35,758 nucleotides of DNA from Terriglobia bacterium (GCA_020073375.1 JAIQFG010000053.1:1-35758), one strand, 5' to 3'; positions 1 to 8,267 are shown, counted from the first letter of the stretch. Numbers and translations: made by a program. Notes: a model not told the origin generated them from the letters alone.

Positions 1-150
1 AGAGTCCAGGTCGTGAAGGTCGAAGACCGAATGATGGTGTTTTATTGCGCGACGTTGATGCGCGAACTCGATCTTGGAACCCAGCGCTCGACGATCATCG
101 AGCGCTGGGTTCCAAGACGGCTCAACTCCCGTGAGGTAAAGGATGTCTAG
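1..150 (+). CDS. 3' end of an unidentified protein, possibly an IS transposase (partial)
   Basis: An open frame enters from the left edge and stops with TAG at 148-150. The visible 49 residues include VFYCATLMRELDLGTQRS and a basic tail WVPRRLNSRE. I cannot assign a family. The stop codon lies inside the first of two near-identical direct repeats (136-154 and 161-178, sharing GGATGTC and GGGAC), an arrangement that resembles the end of an insertion sequence. A 19-bp perfect palindrome (73-116) sits inside the frame, so the frame may be chance. Low confidence. Confidence 0.3.
   Translation, partial: RVQVVKVEDRMMVFYCATLMRELDLGTQRSTIIERWVPRRLNSREVKDV
73..116. repeat. perfect 19-bp inverted repeat
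   Basis: Arms 73-91 and 98-116 are exact reverse complements separated by 6 nt (CGATCA). The left arm begins CTTGGAACCCAGC. No T-run follows, so it is not a standard terminator. It lies within the partial left-edge frame. Confidence 0.7.
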
Positions 151-178
151 GGACAAAATGTAAGGGATGTCCCGGGAC
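136..178. repeat. tandem direct repeat (GGATGTCxxGGGAC)
   Basis: Positions 136-154 and 161-178 share the pattern AAGGATGTCTAGGGAC / AGGGATGTCCCGGGAC, 24-25 nt apart. Subterminal repeats of this kind are common at IS ends, but no complete IS is visible in the window. Confidence 0.4.
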
Positions 179-208
179 TTGACAGATTTCCGAAGGGTGG
201 GTGGTTTT

Positions 209-289
209 GATTTGAAGTTCACGCGACGATTACGAGAACAAACGCCCAGCCCCCTCCCTGGGCTTTCGATTTGAATTTCACACGACGAT
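209..289. repeat. direct repeat pair around a short hairpin
   Basis: Positions 209-230 and 268-289 match over 22 nt with two differences (GATTTGAAGTTCACGCGACG versus GATTTGAATTTCACACGACG). Between them GCCCAG (244-249) and CTGGGC (257-262) can pair. Apart from this, the gene-less stretch 151-414 shows nothing recognisable. Confidence 0.5.
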
Positions 290-414
290 GAGAATCCAAA
301 CCGGAGAGGCAAGAGTGCCTTTCCTACCAGAATCGCTATTAATTTCCATGTGCGGGGTGATAGGCTAGATTAGTAGGCAAGAAAGGTACTTTCCCGGGCA
401 AATCAAGGAAATCC

Positions 415-699
415 ATGAAGCACAAAAAGCACAACTCAACCAAGCGGGAAACATCAAACGAATTCAGCTTCACCGTATTTTTTGAGCCGGCCGCCGAGGG
501 CGGCTACGTGGTCACCTGCCCGGCGCTGCCAGGTCTGGTAACCGAAGGCGATACTCTGGCCGAAGCCCGGGAAATGGCCCGAGATGCGATTCGCGCGTAT
601 CTGGAAAGCCTGCGTAAGGATGGGGAGCCCATTCCCCGAGACCTGAAACTAGCGCTCGACCCGGTCAAAGAAAAGATCAGCGTCGCGATTCCCGCATGA
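415..699 (+). CDS. hicB: HicB-like type II antitoxin
   Basis: This 94-residue protein has the HicB signature: FEPAAEGGYVVTCPALPGL followed by a Thr-Glu-Gly-Asp turn and a helix of the type AEAREMARDAIRAYLESL. The family folds as a degraded RNase H-like domain that binds and neutralises the HicA ribonuclease in the cytoplasm. A purine-rich AAGGAAA lies just upstream of the ATG. The protein ends about 20 residues after the core, so the C-terminal ribbon-helix-helix or HTH DNA-binding domain found in longer HicB proteins is absent. It overlaps the downstream toxin gene by 4 nt (ATGA), which implies co-translation. The order antitoxin-then-toxin is the reverse of classical hicAB. Confidence 0.85.
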   Translation: MKHKKHNSTKRETSNEFSFTVFFEPAAEGGYVVTCPALPGLVTEGDTLAEAREMARDAIRAYLESLRKDGEPIPRDLKLALDPVKEKISVAIPA

Positions 700-926
700 G
701 CAGGCGCCTGCCCGCGGTAAAGCCCAAGCAAGTCTTGAGGGCGCTTGGCCAGGCAGGTTTTTTCATCCACCACACCTCAGGCAGCCATCACGTTCTCAAG
801 CATCCTGAAGAACCACATCTTCGCGTCACAGTTCCCTTCCACAACAAGGATTTGAAACGCAGAACCCTCGCTTCGATCATCGAACAAGCGGGCCTCACCA
901 CTGACGAATTCGCCGACTTGCTCTAG
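696..926 (+). CDS. hicA: HicA-like mRNA interferase toxin
   Basis: A 76-residue protein of the HicA/YcfA family, a small double-stranded-RNA-binding-fold toxin that cleaves mRNA. The N-terminus RLPAVKPKQVLRALGQAGF and the GSHHVLKHP motif fit the family; the likely catalytic histidine is His31 in GSHH. The C-terminus (VPFHNKDLKRRTLASIIEQA) also matches. The length is within the usual 60-90 residues and all key motifs are intact, so it looks functional. Its ATG lies inside the stop region of the antitoxin gene (4-nt overlap). No separate promoter is seen. Confidence 0.87.
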   Translation: MSRRLPAVKPKQVLRALGQAGFFIHHTSGSHHVLKHPEEPHLRVTVPFHNKDLKRRTLASIIEQAGLTTDEFADLL

Positions 927-940
927 TGAGGACGGGTGGC

Positions 941-969
941 CCACGCTTTGAGAGGATTTTGAACTTCCG
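941..969 (+). repeat. dispersed CCACGCTTTGA repeat, copy 1
   Basis: It begins 14 nt after hicA. The sequence CCACGCTTTGAGAGGATTTT and the following GAACTTCCG recur at 1614-1642 and 2111-2139 with a few changes. The surrounding text (GGGTGGCC before it, GGGTGCCCCAC after it) recurs at 12456 and 12899. Confidence 0.6.
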
Positions 970-1137
970 GGTGCCCCACTTTTCGTGCTTCCCGAAGGGG
1001 TGGGTCGGTTTTGATGTGACCTCCGCGGGTTGCCACCATCCTTCCGAAACGCCATCGAACCAGAAGAGCCTTCCCCTCGCGAAGGCTGCAGGTTACGCTA
1101 AACGCATCTAGATTAAGCGCGAGTGCGCGAGGCCCAC

Positions 1138-1581
1138 ATGAACAAACCCGTCCCGGCGGTTTCCGCCTCCAAATCAATCGACCAGAAAATCAGGGAACTT
1201 GGCGATTGGCGCGGAAAGACGCTCGCGAAAGTGCGCGAACTCGTGCACCAGGCGGACCCTGAAATCGTCGAAGAGTGGAAGTGGGCGAAGGCGACATCGC
1301 CGGGAACCCCCGTCTGGTCCCACGGCGGCATCGTCTCCACGGGAGAGACGTACAAGAGCGTCGTCAAGATGACATTTGCTAGGGGAGCCGCGTTGCCGGA
1401 TCCTTCCGGCCTGTTCAACTCCAGCCTCGACGGGAACGTCCGGCGCGCCATCGACATCCACGAAGGCGAGAAGATCGATGAGGCGGCCTTGAAGGATCTC
1501 ATCCACGCCGCCGTGGCGCTTAATCTCAAGGCCAAAAGCAAGTCGAAGCCCCGGCGAACGACCAGCAAGCGGGCCCCCTAG
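1138..1581 (+). CDS. DUF1801 domain protein
   Basis: A 147-residue protein of the DUF1801 (YdhG-like) family, small alpha/beta proteins of uncertain biochemical role that have been linked to iron handling in Gram-positives. The pattern SIDQKIRELGDWRGKTLAKV, then ADPEIVEEWKW, then the TYKSVVKMTFARGAALPDP strand and GNVRRAIDIHEGEKID near the C-terminus fits the family. The basic Lys/Arg tail (KAKSKSKPRRTTSKR) is low-complexity. I chose the ATG at 1138 over a GTG five codons upstream. It stands alone between two copies of a dispersed repeat. Confidence 0.75.
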   Translation: MNKPVPAVSASKSIDQKIRELGDWRGKTLAKVRELVHQADPEIVEEWKWAKATSPGTPVWSHGGIVSTGETYKSVVKMTFARGAALPDPSGLFNSSLDGNVRRAIDIHEGEKIDEAALKDLIHAAVALNLKAKSKSKPRRTTSKRAP

Positions 1582-1613
1582 TGTCCTCGCCCGCGGGCAT
1601 ACGCGCTCCCGGC

Positions 1614-1642
1614 GCACGCTTTAAGAACATTTTGCAATTCCG
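1614..1642 (+). repeat. dispersed CCACGCTTTGA repeat, copy 2
   Basis: GCACGCTTTAAGAACATTTT followed by GCAATTCCG, aligned without gaps to the copies at 941 and 2111. It lies 33 nt after the DUF1801 stop codon. Confidence 0.55.
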
Positions 1643-1787
1643 CCGTCCAGTTTGAAGGCGGCAATTGCTTTCGGCCGCGGCTTGCCTTGCTTTCCACTTA
1701 CCGTTCGCGGTATAACGCTGTCGCTACTCCCTGGATCGACTCATTACCTGGGAAGGACGCGGAATCGCCCCTTCCCATAAGGGCTCT

Positions 1788-1973
1788 ATGGAACTACACC
1801 CCGATAGCGTCCACACACACTTCCACATTCGCTGGACGCACAAAAAGAGCCTGGACTGGGAGTGTTTCCCAACCAAATCGGAAGCCTCTATGCGTGCCGG
1901 GGAACTTGCACAGCCCGGAGAGGGTTTCACGATTGAAGAGGTTCTTGAGGATTGCCCCTTGCGCGGAGCATAG
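1788..1973 (+). CDS. small conserved-looking hypothetical protein
   Basis: A 61-residue frame preceded by AAGGG a few bases before the ATG. The composition looks like a real small globular protein: a beta-like start (HTHFHIRWTHKKSLDWECF), then a helix SEASMRAGELAQPGEGF and an acidic end TIEEVLEDCPL. I do not recognise a named family. It is followed, like its two upstream neighbours, by a copy of the dispersed CCACGCTTTGA repeat. Possible but unproven gene. Confidence 0.5.
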   Translation: MELHPDSVHTHFHIRWTHKKSLDWECFPTKSEASMRAGELAQPGEGFTIEEVLEDCPLRGA

Positions 1974-2457
1974 GCGGCCGCGACGCGCTACTCCATGAAT
2001 CTCAGGCGAACCGTGCGAGCGCGGCTCATTTGAAGCGAACTGCCTCTGTTTTCCCATCCTCCTCTGGTTACGCCGCCAAGCCGCATGTGTGCATCGCGGG
2101 CGCGGGCGGACCACGCTTTGAAAAGCTTTTCAATTTCCGAACGACCAGGCATTCGACCGCAGCGGAGGACTAGCCTCCAACTCCAAGATGCAAGCCAAGG
2201 GGCGGCAGCCCGGCCGCCATTGCACACAAGCCGGGACAGGTGTACGTTATCCTCCGAACCAGCCATCCAAAATCGAATTTATGTTGTAAACAGCATGGTG
2301 TGCGGCCCGGCCTTCGTGCCCCAAAATTTTGTAACCCGGCGCGAGCAACCGCCGTCGCAATACCAACCAAAGTACGCTAGCGTCACCGAATTTCGATAAT
2401 TTTCCGGTTCGGGCAACCCGCCGCCCCGGGGGAAATCAACCAGCGAGGTAACGACCG
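1974..2457. other. gene-less stretch
   Basis: It holds one dispersed repeat copy (2111-2139) and otherwise no gene, RNA or clear promoter that I can support. The last bases contain the ribosome-binding site GAGGTAA of the next gene. Confidence 0.5.
2111..2139 (+). repeat. dispersed CCACGCTTTGA repeat, copy 3
   Basis: CCACGCTTTGAAAAGCTTTT followed by CAATTTCCG, closely matching 941-969. Confidence 0.6.
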
Positions 2458-4104
2458 ATGAAGTCCACCGACACAGCAAAGCGCGGCAAGCTGACCCGGC
2501 GCTCTCTATTGAAAAAGTCCGCCGGAGCGGCCCTCGGCGCGGCAGTCGCGAGCCTTACCGGAGCGCTCGCCGCGCGCGCGCAGGTTTCCGGACTCACGCC
2601 GGACGGCGCCGTCCCGCCGAACCGCATGCCGCTGGGCGCGCTCGATTTTCTGGACCGCAAGCAGTACATCCACAACATGGACATCGTCTCGCACCTGCCC
2701 GGCGCGGCGACCGCCGGCGGCGAGCCGCTGATGGCCATGTGGGCCAAGGGCAAGCAGCGCATGCTGCCGACGGGCGGAGGATACGTCGACATCAGCGACG
2801 CGAAAAAGCCGGCCGTAGCGATCAAGGGAGTGCGCGGCCTGGGTTTCAACGCCACCGTGTATCACGCGAAAACCAAAAAGTGGATCGCCATGTGTACGGC
2901 CGCCGCGCCGCTCACCTCCGCCACGCCTGAATTCCCGCACGGCGCCTATGACAAGCCGTTGCGCGACCGCTCCGTCAACTTCACCGGCCTGCGCGGCATC
3001 CGCACGTTTGACGTCACCGATCCACTCAAGCCGAATTTGCTGCAGGAATTCAGCACGGGAAAAACCGGCAACGGCACGCACCACAATTTTTACGACGGCG
3101 GCCAGTACGCCTATCTCGATTGCGGCTGGGACGATCAGCTGCGCATGGAAAATCACCAGCGCCCCACCAGCAACGCCATCATGATCGTGGACATATCCGA
3201 TCCCTCGGCCGTCAAGGAAGTCTCGAAGTGGTGGGTGCCCGGACAGCGCTTCGGCGAGGAAGCGGAGTACAAAAAATATATTTTTGCCGATGACCACGCT
3301 TCCTGGACCGGAAATCACGGAGCGCTCAGCGTTCCCAAGCGCGTCGAAAACGGCGGCACCGTCGGCTATGGCGGCTTCGGCGCGTTTGGCATGTATGCGA
3401 TGGATCTGAGGGACATCAAGAATCCGAAACCCTACGGCCACGTCCAGTATGAATTCAATCCGCTGGGCGATATTCCGTTCCACACCTGCTATCCCGTGAT
3501 TCCCGATCCCGCGCACCCGCGTCTTTCCAACCTGGTGGTCGCCACGCACGAAATTCTCGAAGCCGATTGCCGCAGCCCGTACCACACGCCCTACGTCGTC
3601 GACGTGAAGGATCCGCGCAATCCAAAAATTATCGGATTCTTCCCGCGCCCCGCGGCCCCGTCCGACGCTCCCTACAGCGACTTCTGCTTCGCGCGCGGCC
3701 GTTTCGGCTCGCACAACACGCAGTGCTGGCTGGCGCCGGGCGCGTCCAAGTCGCACATCATGGTCATGTCGTATTTCAATGCCGGCGTGCGCGTGTTCGA
3801 TATTTCCAATCCCGCCGAGCCCAAGGAAGTCGCCTGGTTCGTCCCGCCGCGCGATGGCGAAATCGAAAAATACGAAACCTGGTGGCGCGGCACCACCGAA
3901 GACGTCTTCGTCGAGTGGGACCGCAATCTGATCTGGATCGGCACGCACGAAGGTGCCTACTGCCTCTCGTGCCCCGCGCTCGGCAAACCCATCACCGAGC
4001 CCACGAAAGTCGCGCGCTGGACCGTCCCCCCGTGCAACGCCGGGTGGGACGATCAAACCGCGGCCACGTTTTATTTTGGCCGCTCGACCAGCCAGATGGG
4101 CTAA
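2458..4104 (+). CDS. Tat-exported LVIVD-repeat protein
   Basis: A 548-residue protein with a twin-arginine signal (LTRRSLLKKSAGAALGAA, residues 12-29) and an Ala-rich cleavage region ending ARAQ. The body contains repeated strands of the LVIVD type (for example IMIVDISDPSAVKEV, VRVFDISNPAEPKEV, FDVTDPLKPNLLQEF, YVVDVKDPRNPKIIGFF), predicting a beta-propeller in the periplasm or cell surface. Export by Tat implies folding, perhaps with a cofactor, before transport; conserved His/Asp/Cys-rich strings (THHNFYDGG, DDHASWTGNHG, CSYP-like turns) could bind metal but this is not shown. The start is supported by GAGGTAA seven bases upstream. It appears monocistronic. Function unknown. Confidence 0.85.
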   Translation: MKSTDTAKRGKLTRRSLLKKSAGAALGAAVASLTGALAARAQVSGLTPDGAVPPNRMPLGALDFLDRKQYIHNMDIVSHLPGAATAGGEPLMAMWAKGKQRMLPTGGGYVDISDAKKPAVAIKGVRGLGFNATVYHAKTKKWIAMCTAAAPLTSATPEFPHGAYDKPLRDRSVNFTGLRGIRTFDVTDPLKPNLLQEFSTGKTGNGTHHNFYDGGQYAYLDCGWDDQLRMENHQRPTSNAIMIVDISDPSAVKEVSKWWVPGQRFGEEAEYKKYIFADDHASWTGNHGALSVPKRVENGGTVGYGGFGAFGMYAMDLRDIKNPKPYGHVQYEFNPLGDIPFHTCYPVIPDPAHPRLSNLVVATHEILEADCRSPYHTPYVVDVKDPRNPKIIGFFPRPAAPSDAPYSDFCFARGRFGSHNTQCWLAPGASKSHIMVMSYFNAGVRVFDISNPAEPKEVAWFVPPRDGEIEKYETWWRGTTEDVFVEWDRNLIWIGTHEGAYCLSCPALGKPITEPTKVARWTVPPCNAGWDDQTAATFYFGRSTSQMG

Positions 4105-4128
4105 AGCTGCCTTGCAGATCATTGACAT

Positions 4129-4156
4129 GGGGGGCTCGTTGCGAGTTGAGCCTCCC
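4129..4156 (+). terminator. possible weak terminator
   Basis: A 9-bp stem (GGGGGGCTC with GAGCCTCCC, one G-U pair) lies 25 nt after the stop codon of the LVIVD gene. Only a short T stretch follows (ATTTCC). Confidence 0.4.
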
Positions 4157-4267
4157 ATTTCCTGACGGCTGCCGTTTTCCCCCGCACTTGCGCCCGGCGA
4201 TAACTGCCAGTACATTGGTTCTAGTGACCTGGCGCGCCTGTCCCGGGCTCCGCTTTGACACCCGGAA

Positions 4268-5203
4268 ATGACTTACGATGAACACAACCTGTCCGGCGCT
4301 GCCCCGGTAAGGGCGCGAGCGAGCGATCCTCCGGATGGCGCTTCGGATGCAGAAGGAATCCCTCAGACCGCCATGGAACCCATCGATTCCGAGCCGCCGA
4401 ATTTGCCCGGCATTCTGCCCGCCCCGCAACTCCGCGCGGCAGTTTCCGACGACTTGCAGGTCCCGTGGGGCTGGCATGAAGCGCTGTTGTTCGTGGTTCT
4501 GGGCGTGATCGCCAGCGTGGTGGTCACGCGCGGGATGGCCGAGGCGGCGATCCGGATATTCGGTGTCAATCCGAACGAGATGTTCGGCCCCGCAATGAGC
4601 ACGGCGAAATCGGTCGTGGTCCTGATCAGCCAGGCGCTGCTCGATGCGGGCGCGATTTTGTACCTGTACCTGATGGTGCTGGGCCGCACGCCTGCACCGT
4701 TCTGGCCGACGATCGGCTGGCGCGGCCTCAGTTCCGGAGCGGGATCGTTTCGCGCGACGGCCCTGCAATTTGTCAGCGGCGGGGCGGTCCTGGGCCTGGT
4801 GGTTTCGTTCGCGGGCGCGTTCCTGAATTCCAAGGAAGCTTTGCCGATTGAAGAGCTGCTCAAGGCGCGAGTCAGCATGTTGCTGTTCGCCGTGCTCGGA
4901 GTGCTCGTCGCGCCGCTGGTGGAAGAAACGATTTTCCGCGGATTCCTGTATCCGATTATTGCGCGGCGCGCCGGCATCACCGCCGGCATCGTCATCACGG
5001 GAATTCTTTTCGGTTCGCTTCACGCGGTGCAGTTGTGGGGAGGTTGGGGACAGATCGCGCTGCTCATGCTCGTGGGTATCGTCCTGACCTGGGTCCGCGC
5101 GCGCACCGGCACGGTGGCAGCCAGCTATTTTGTGCATCTCGGATACAATGGCCTGCAGTTGCTGGGGTATCTGATCTACCTAGCCGGCGGATTGCGCCAT
5201 TAA
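4268..5203 (+). CDS. CPBP family intramembrane metalloprotease
   Basis: A 311-residue membrane protein with a polar, Pro-rich N-terminal tail of about 70 residues and roughly seven or eight hydrophobic segments. The CPBP (Abi/CAAX protease-like) motifs are present: EETIFR at residues 219-224, a histidine in FGSLHA (His252) and the later YFVHLGYNG with His and Asn. In this family these residues form a membrane-embedded metal site; members include Rce1-like prenyl-protein proteases and bacteriocin self-immunity proteins. No bacteriocin gene is nearby, so a general membrane-protein processing role is more likely. The gene stands alone. Confidence 0.85.
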   Translation: MTYDEHNLSGAAPVRARASDPPDGASDAEGIPQTAMEPIDSEPPNLPGILPAPQLRAAVSDDLQVPWGWHEALLFVVLGVIASVVVTRGMAEAAIRIFGVNPNEMFGPAMSTAKSVVVLISQALLDAGAILYLYLMVLGRTPAPFWPTIGWRGLSSGAGSFRATALQFVSGGAVLGLVVSFAGAFLNSKEALPIEELLKARVSMLLFAVLGVLVAPLVEETIFRGFLYPIIARRAGITAGIVITGILFGSLHAVQLWGGWGQIALLMLVGIVLTWVRARTGTVAASYFVHLGYNGLQLLGYLIYLAGGLRH

Positions 5204-5257
5204 CGGCCCATCAAAAAAAACGCGGGCAGCGATAGCAAAAAGCCGCATTGGCCTTTA

Positions 5258-5343
5258 TAGCACAGGCTTCAGCCTGTGGGTTTGATCCAAGCGGGATCGA
5301 TCTTGCCGCGACTAACCCCCGCAGGCTTGAAGCCTGTGCGACT
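5258..5343. repeat. REPIN-like paired palindrome (CACAGGC / TTCA loop)
   Basis: The left half is CACAGGCTTCAGCCTGTG (5261-5278) after TAG; the right half is GCAGGCTTGAAGCCTGTGC (5321-5339) before GACT. Each half is itself a hairpin and the two halves are inverted relative to each other. It lies between the CPBP gene and mtnA. Confidence 0.8.
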
Positions 5344-5374
5344 CAAAATCGAACGGAAGGAACACCGAACAACG

Positions 5375-6469
5375 ATGAACGTTGCCCAACCCATTGAGTG
5401 GACCAGCCAGGGCGTGGTAATGCTCGACCAGCGCCGCCTGCCGGGAGAAGTGGTTCATCACATCTATACCGACTATCGCGATGTGGCCGCCGCGATCAGG
5501 GACATGGTCGTTCGCGGTGCGCCCGCCATCGGCGTGGCCGCCGCCATGGGCGTCGCTCTGGGAGTCGAACGTTCCAGCGCCGCCACGTTGGATGACCTTC
5601 GCGCCAAGTTTCCTTCCATCTGCCAGACGATCGCCGAAACGCGTCCGACGGCCGTGGACTTGTTCTGGGCCATCGAGCGCATGAAGCGCCGCTTCGATCA
5701 GCTCGCCACGGCAAACGCATCGCTCGACGCGGTCCGTAGCGCGATGGTCGAAGAAGCGCGCGCCGTCCACGCAGAAAAGCGCGCCACGGACGAAGCCATC
5801 GGCCGCTTCGGCGCCGAATTCATGCCCGCAGCCGGGAAAGTCATGACGCAATGCAACGCCGGCGCGCTGGCAACCGCAGGAATCGGAACCGCGCTGGGCG
5901 TGATTCGCGTGGCCGTCGAGCAGGGCCACAAACTGCACGTCCTGGTACCGGAAACGCGACCTTACTTGCAAGGCGCACGCCTCACCGCATGGGAACTTCA
6001 CGAAGGCGGCGTCCCGCTCACGCTGATCACCGACAACATGGTCGGCCATTTCATGAAAACCGGAACCGTCGGCGCGGTTGTGGTCGGGGCAGACCGCATC
6101 GCCGCCAATGGCGACACCGCTAACAAGATCGGAACCTACCAGATCGCTGTCCTCGCCCGCGAACACGGCGTTCCCTTCTACGTAGCCGCGCCGATCTCCA
6201 CTTTCGACCTCACCATTTCTTCCGGCGAGCAGATTCCCATCGAAGAGCGCCCCGCCGACGAGGTCACCCACCTGCGCGGCGTGCGCATCGCCCCGGAAGT
6301 GGCGGTGGCCAATCCCGCGTTCGACGTGACCCCTGCGCGCCTGATCACCGCAATCATCTGCGAACGCGGCGTGGCCCGCGCGCCCTACACGGAGTCCCTG
6401 CGCCGGTTGGCGGAATCGGCGTCGCATTCACCCCGCGCTGGAACTGCCGGCCAGCGCTCCGCAATGTAG
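5375..6469 (+). CDS. mtnA: S-methyl-5-thioribose-1-phosphate isomerase
   Basis: A 364-residue MtnA, which converts 5-methylthioribose-1-phosphate to methylthioribulose-1-phosphate in the methionine salvage pathway (cytoplasmic). The family's catalytic cysteine (Cys160 in TQCNAG) and aspartate (Asp240 in [10 protein letters not shown]) are both present, as are the N-terminal [20 protein letters not shown] and the C-terminal [14 protein letters not shown] blocks. The frame is open further upstream to 5276, but that part runs through a REPIN and lacks family similarity, so I start at the ATG at 5375 with GGAAGG upstream. The TAG stop codon is supplied by the outer GTAGC end of the next REPIN. 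No other methionine-salvage gene is next to it. Confidence 0.93.
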   Translation: MNVAQPIEWTSQGVVMLDQRRLPGEVVHHIYTDYRDVAAAIRDMVVRGAPAIGVAAAMGVALGVERSSAATLDDLRAKFPSICQTIAETRPTAVDLFWAIERMKRRFDQLATANASLDAVRSAMVEEARAVHAEKRATDEAIGRFGAEFMPAAGKVMTQCNAGALATAGIGTALGVIRVAVEQGHKLHVLVPETRPYLQGARLTAWELHEGGVPLTLITDNMVGHFMKTGTVGAVVVGADRIAANGDTANKIGTYQIAVLAREHGVPFYVAAPISTFDLTISSGEQIPIEERPADEVTHLRGVRIAPEVAVANPAFDVTPARLITAIICERGVARAPYTESLRRLAESASHSPRAGTAGQRSAM

Positions 6470-6529
6470 CGCCCGCCTTCAGGCGGGCACTTGCGATTGA
6501 GCACATGCCCGCCTGAAGGCGGGCGCTAC
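6466..6529. repeat. REPIN-like paired palindrome overlapping the mtnA stop
   Basis: Two perfect 23-nt inverted arms, 6466-6488 and 6507-6529, with an 18-nt spacer. Each arm is GTAGC plus a hairpin with stem GCCCGCC and loop TTCA. The first TAG is the stop codon of mtnA. The structure could also act as a 3'-end stabiliser. Confidence 0.88.
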
Positions 6530-6625
6530 ACTCCGCGAATCCCCGGCTCCCGGACATTTTCAAGGGTTGTCATTCCAGGGGCGAAAAACACCGAAAGCAT
6601 TTTCATTCAAAACTGGAAGAGCGCT

Positions 6626-7012
6626 TCAATCGCCGAGCAGGGCTTGATACTGACCCACCGTGAGCGGAACCACGGAAAGCCTGCCCATCAGAACGAGCGG
6701 CGAATCCTTGAACAATTTGTTCGCCTTAATTTCCTCGAGCGAAACCGGCTTTGCGATCGCCTTCCCCGCCTTGATCTTCACTTTCGGTTTCTTGGGATCG
6801 GAAGCGTCCACGGACACAACGGTCGCGGTCCCCACCGCGCAGCGGCGCGTTCCCGTTTCGTAAATGATCAGCCGAACCCCGGGCTTCATTTCGCGCAGAT
6901 TCTTCACCGCCGTGGGGTTGGACACGCCTTCCCATTCGGTCTCAGTGTCCCGCGCCAAATCAGCGAAGGAATATTCCGATGGCTCGGTCTTGAGCAGATA
7001 ATCCTGGGGCAT
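6626..7012 (-). CDS. EVE domain protein
   Basis: A 128-residue EVE-domain protein, a PUA-like fold that in related proteins binds modified nucleobases. Characteristic blocks are YLLKTEPSEYSFADL at the start, the WEGVSNPTAVKNLREMKPG segment and the IYETGTRRCAVGTATV strand pair, then FKDSPLVLMGRLSVVPLT near the end. The start at 7012 is fixed by a good ribosome-binding site (AAGGAG, seven bases upstream on the minus strand); an in-frame ATG at 7027 lacks one. It stands alone, convergent with mtnA and divergent from the NHL gene. The ligand is unknown. Confidence 0.87.
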   Translation of the reverse strand: MPQDYLLKTEPSEYSFADLARDTETEWEGVSNPTAVKNLREMKPGVRLIIYETGTRRCAVGTATVVSVDASDPKKPKVKIKAGKAIAKPVSLEEIKANKLFKDSPLVLMGRLSVVPLTVGQYQALLGD

Positions 7013-7187
7013 GCAATTCTCCTTCATAACGCCTGGCACCACGTAGTTTATACGACTTCCCGCAAGAGCAGGAACCGCCGGCGCACCGCTTTTCCGTTAG
7101 CGTTCGCGGGCCAAATCGATATATCCTGCCGAAGGTTCGCTCCACCGCAAACTTTTACATCCAGAACCATTTTGAGGAGGAATTACG

Positions 7188-8267
7188 ATGAAACGCTTTG
7201 CTTTGGCTCTGGCTTTTTTTCTGTGCGCGCCGTTGGCGCTGCTTGCCCAGCAGGCCGCTCCCGAAATCCCCTTTGATTCCGCGCCCAACGTCGTAAAAAT
7301 GCCCGACAACATGTACCTCGGCGAAGTTGCCGGCGTAGCCGTCAACTCCAAGGGGCACATTTTCATCTTCTCGCGCGGCAATACCACCGGCCCGGCGTAT
7401 GCCGCCGGCGCGGCGCAATTGCTCGAATTTGATCGCGACGGAAAATACATCCGCGAGATCGGCCACAATCTCTACGCCTGGTCTTTCGCGCACACCGTGC
7501 GCATCGATAAGGACGACAACATCTGGGCCGCCGACAAGGGCTCCGACATGGTCATTAAATTTAATCCGCAAGGCCAGGTCATCATGGTCTTCGGCCGCAA
7601 GCAGGAAGCCTCCGACGAAGGCACCGAACCGCTGAAGCATCCGAAACCGCCGCTCGCTCCGGTCGACGGAATGTTCCGCCAGGTAACCGACATGGCCTGG
7701 AACGCCGCCGGCGACACGTTCATCAGCGACGGCTACATCAATTCCCGCGTCGCCAAGTACGACAAAAACGGCAAGTGGATCAAGTCCTTCGGCGAACCCG
7801 GCAGCGGCCCCGGTCAGCTCAACACCCCCCACAGCATCGCCACCGACGCCCAGGGCAACGTCTACGTCGCCAACCGCGGCAACTCAAGAATCGAAGTCTT
7901 CGACGGCGACGGAAAATATCTCCGCAACATCAAAATCAGCGAACCGTTTGAGTACGCCAACACCGTTCCCATCATCGGCAATAAGCCCCCGGTGGATTTG
8001 GTTGGCACCATGGGCCCCGGCGCCCCCTGGACCGTCTGCATCACCCCCGGCCCCAACCAGGTGCTCTACGCCTCCGACGCCTTCCCCGGCCGCGTCTATA
8101 AACTCAGCCTGGACGGAAAGGTTTTGGGCATGATGGGCGGCACCGGCAGGGAGATGAAACAATTCGGCTGGATCCACGAAATCGCCTGCCCCTCGGAAAA
8201 CGAAATCTACGTCGGAGAACTGCTCAACTGGCGCGTGCAGAAACTGCAGATGCATCCGAAGAAGTAG
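7188..8267 (+). CDS. secreted NHL-repeat six-bladed beta-propeller protein
   Basis: A 359-residue protein with a cleavable signal peptide (MKRFALALAFFLCAPLALLA, residues 1-20). The rest is built of NHL-type blades: VAVNSKGHIFIFSRGN, HTVRIDKDDNIWAADKGSD, HSIATDAQGNVYVANRGNSRI and IACPSENEIYVGELLNWRV near the end. This resembles the peptidyl-alpha-hydroxyglycine lyase-like propellers, but metal and catalytic residues cannot be checked by eye, so only the fold is called. A strong ribosome-binding site (GAGGAGG) precedes the ATG. It is followed by an intergenic palindrome. Likely periplasmic or extracellular. Confidence 0.85.
   Translation: MKRFALALAFFLCAPLALLAQQAAPEIPFDSAPNVVKMPDNMYLGEVAGVAVNSKGHIFIFSRGNTTGPAYAAGAAQLLEFDRDGKYIREIGHNLYAWSFAHTVRIDKDDNIWAADKGSDMVIKFNPQGQVIMVFGRKQEASDEGTEPLKHPKPPLAPVDGMFRQVTDMAWNAAGDTFISDGYINSRVAKYDKNGKWIKSFGEPGSGPGQLNTPHSIATDAQGNVYVANRGNSRIEVFDGDGKYLRNIKISEPFEYANTVPIIGNKPPVDLVGTMGPGAPWTVCITPGPNQVLYASDAFPGRVYKLSLDGKVLGMMGGTGREMKQFGWIHEIACPSENEIYVGELLNWRVQKLQMHPKK

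Noticed and set aside
2506..4215. 569-codon open frame on the minus strand
   Set aside because: It is the antisense of the LVIVD gene. High GC gives long shadow frames; the Arg/Gly/Ala/His-rich product has no domain and the plus-strand gene has a Tat signal and a ribosome-binding site.
5312..6427. 371-codon minus-strand frame over mtnA
   Set aside because: It is a shadow of mtnA, which has both catalytic residues in the plus frame.
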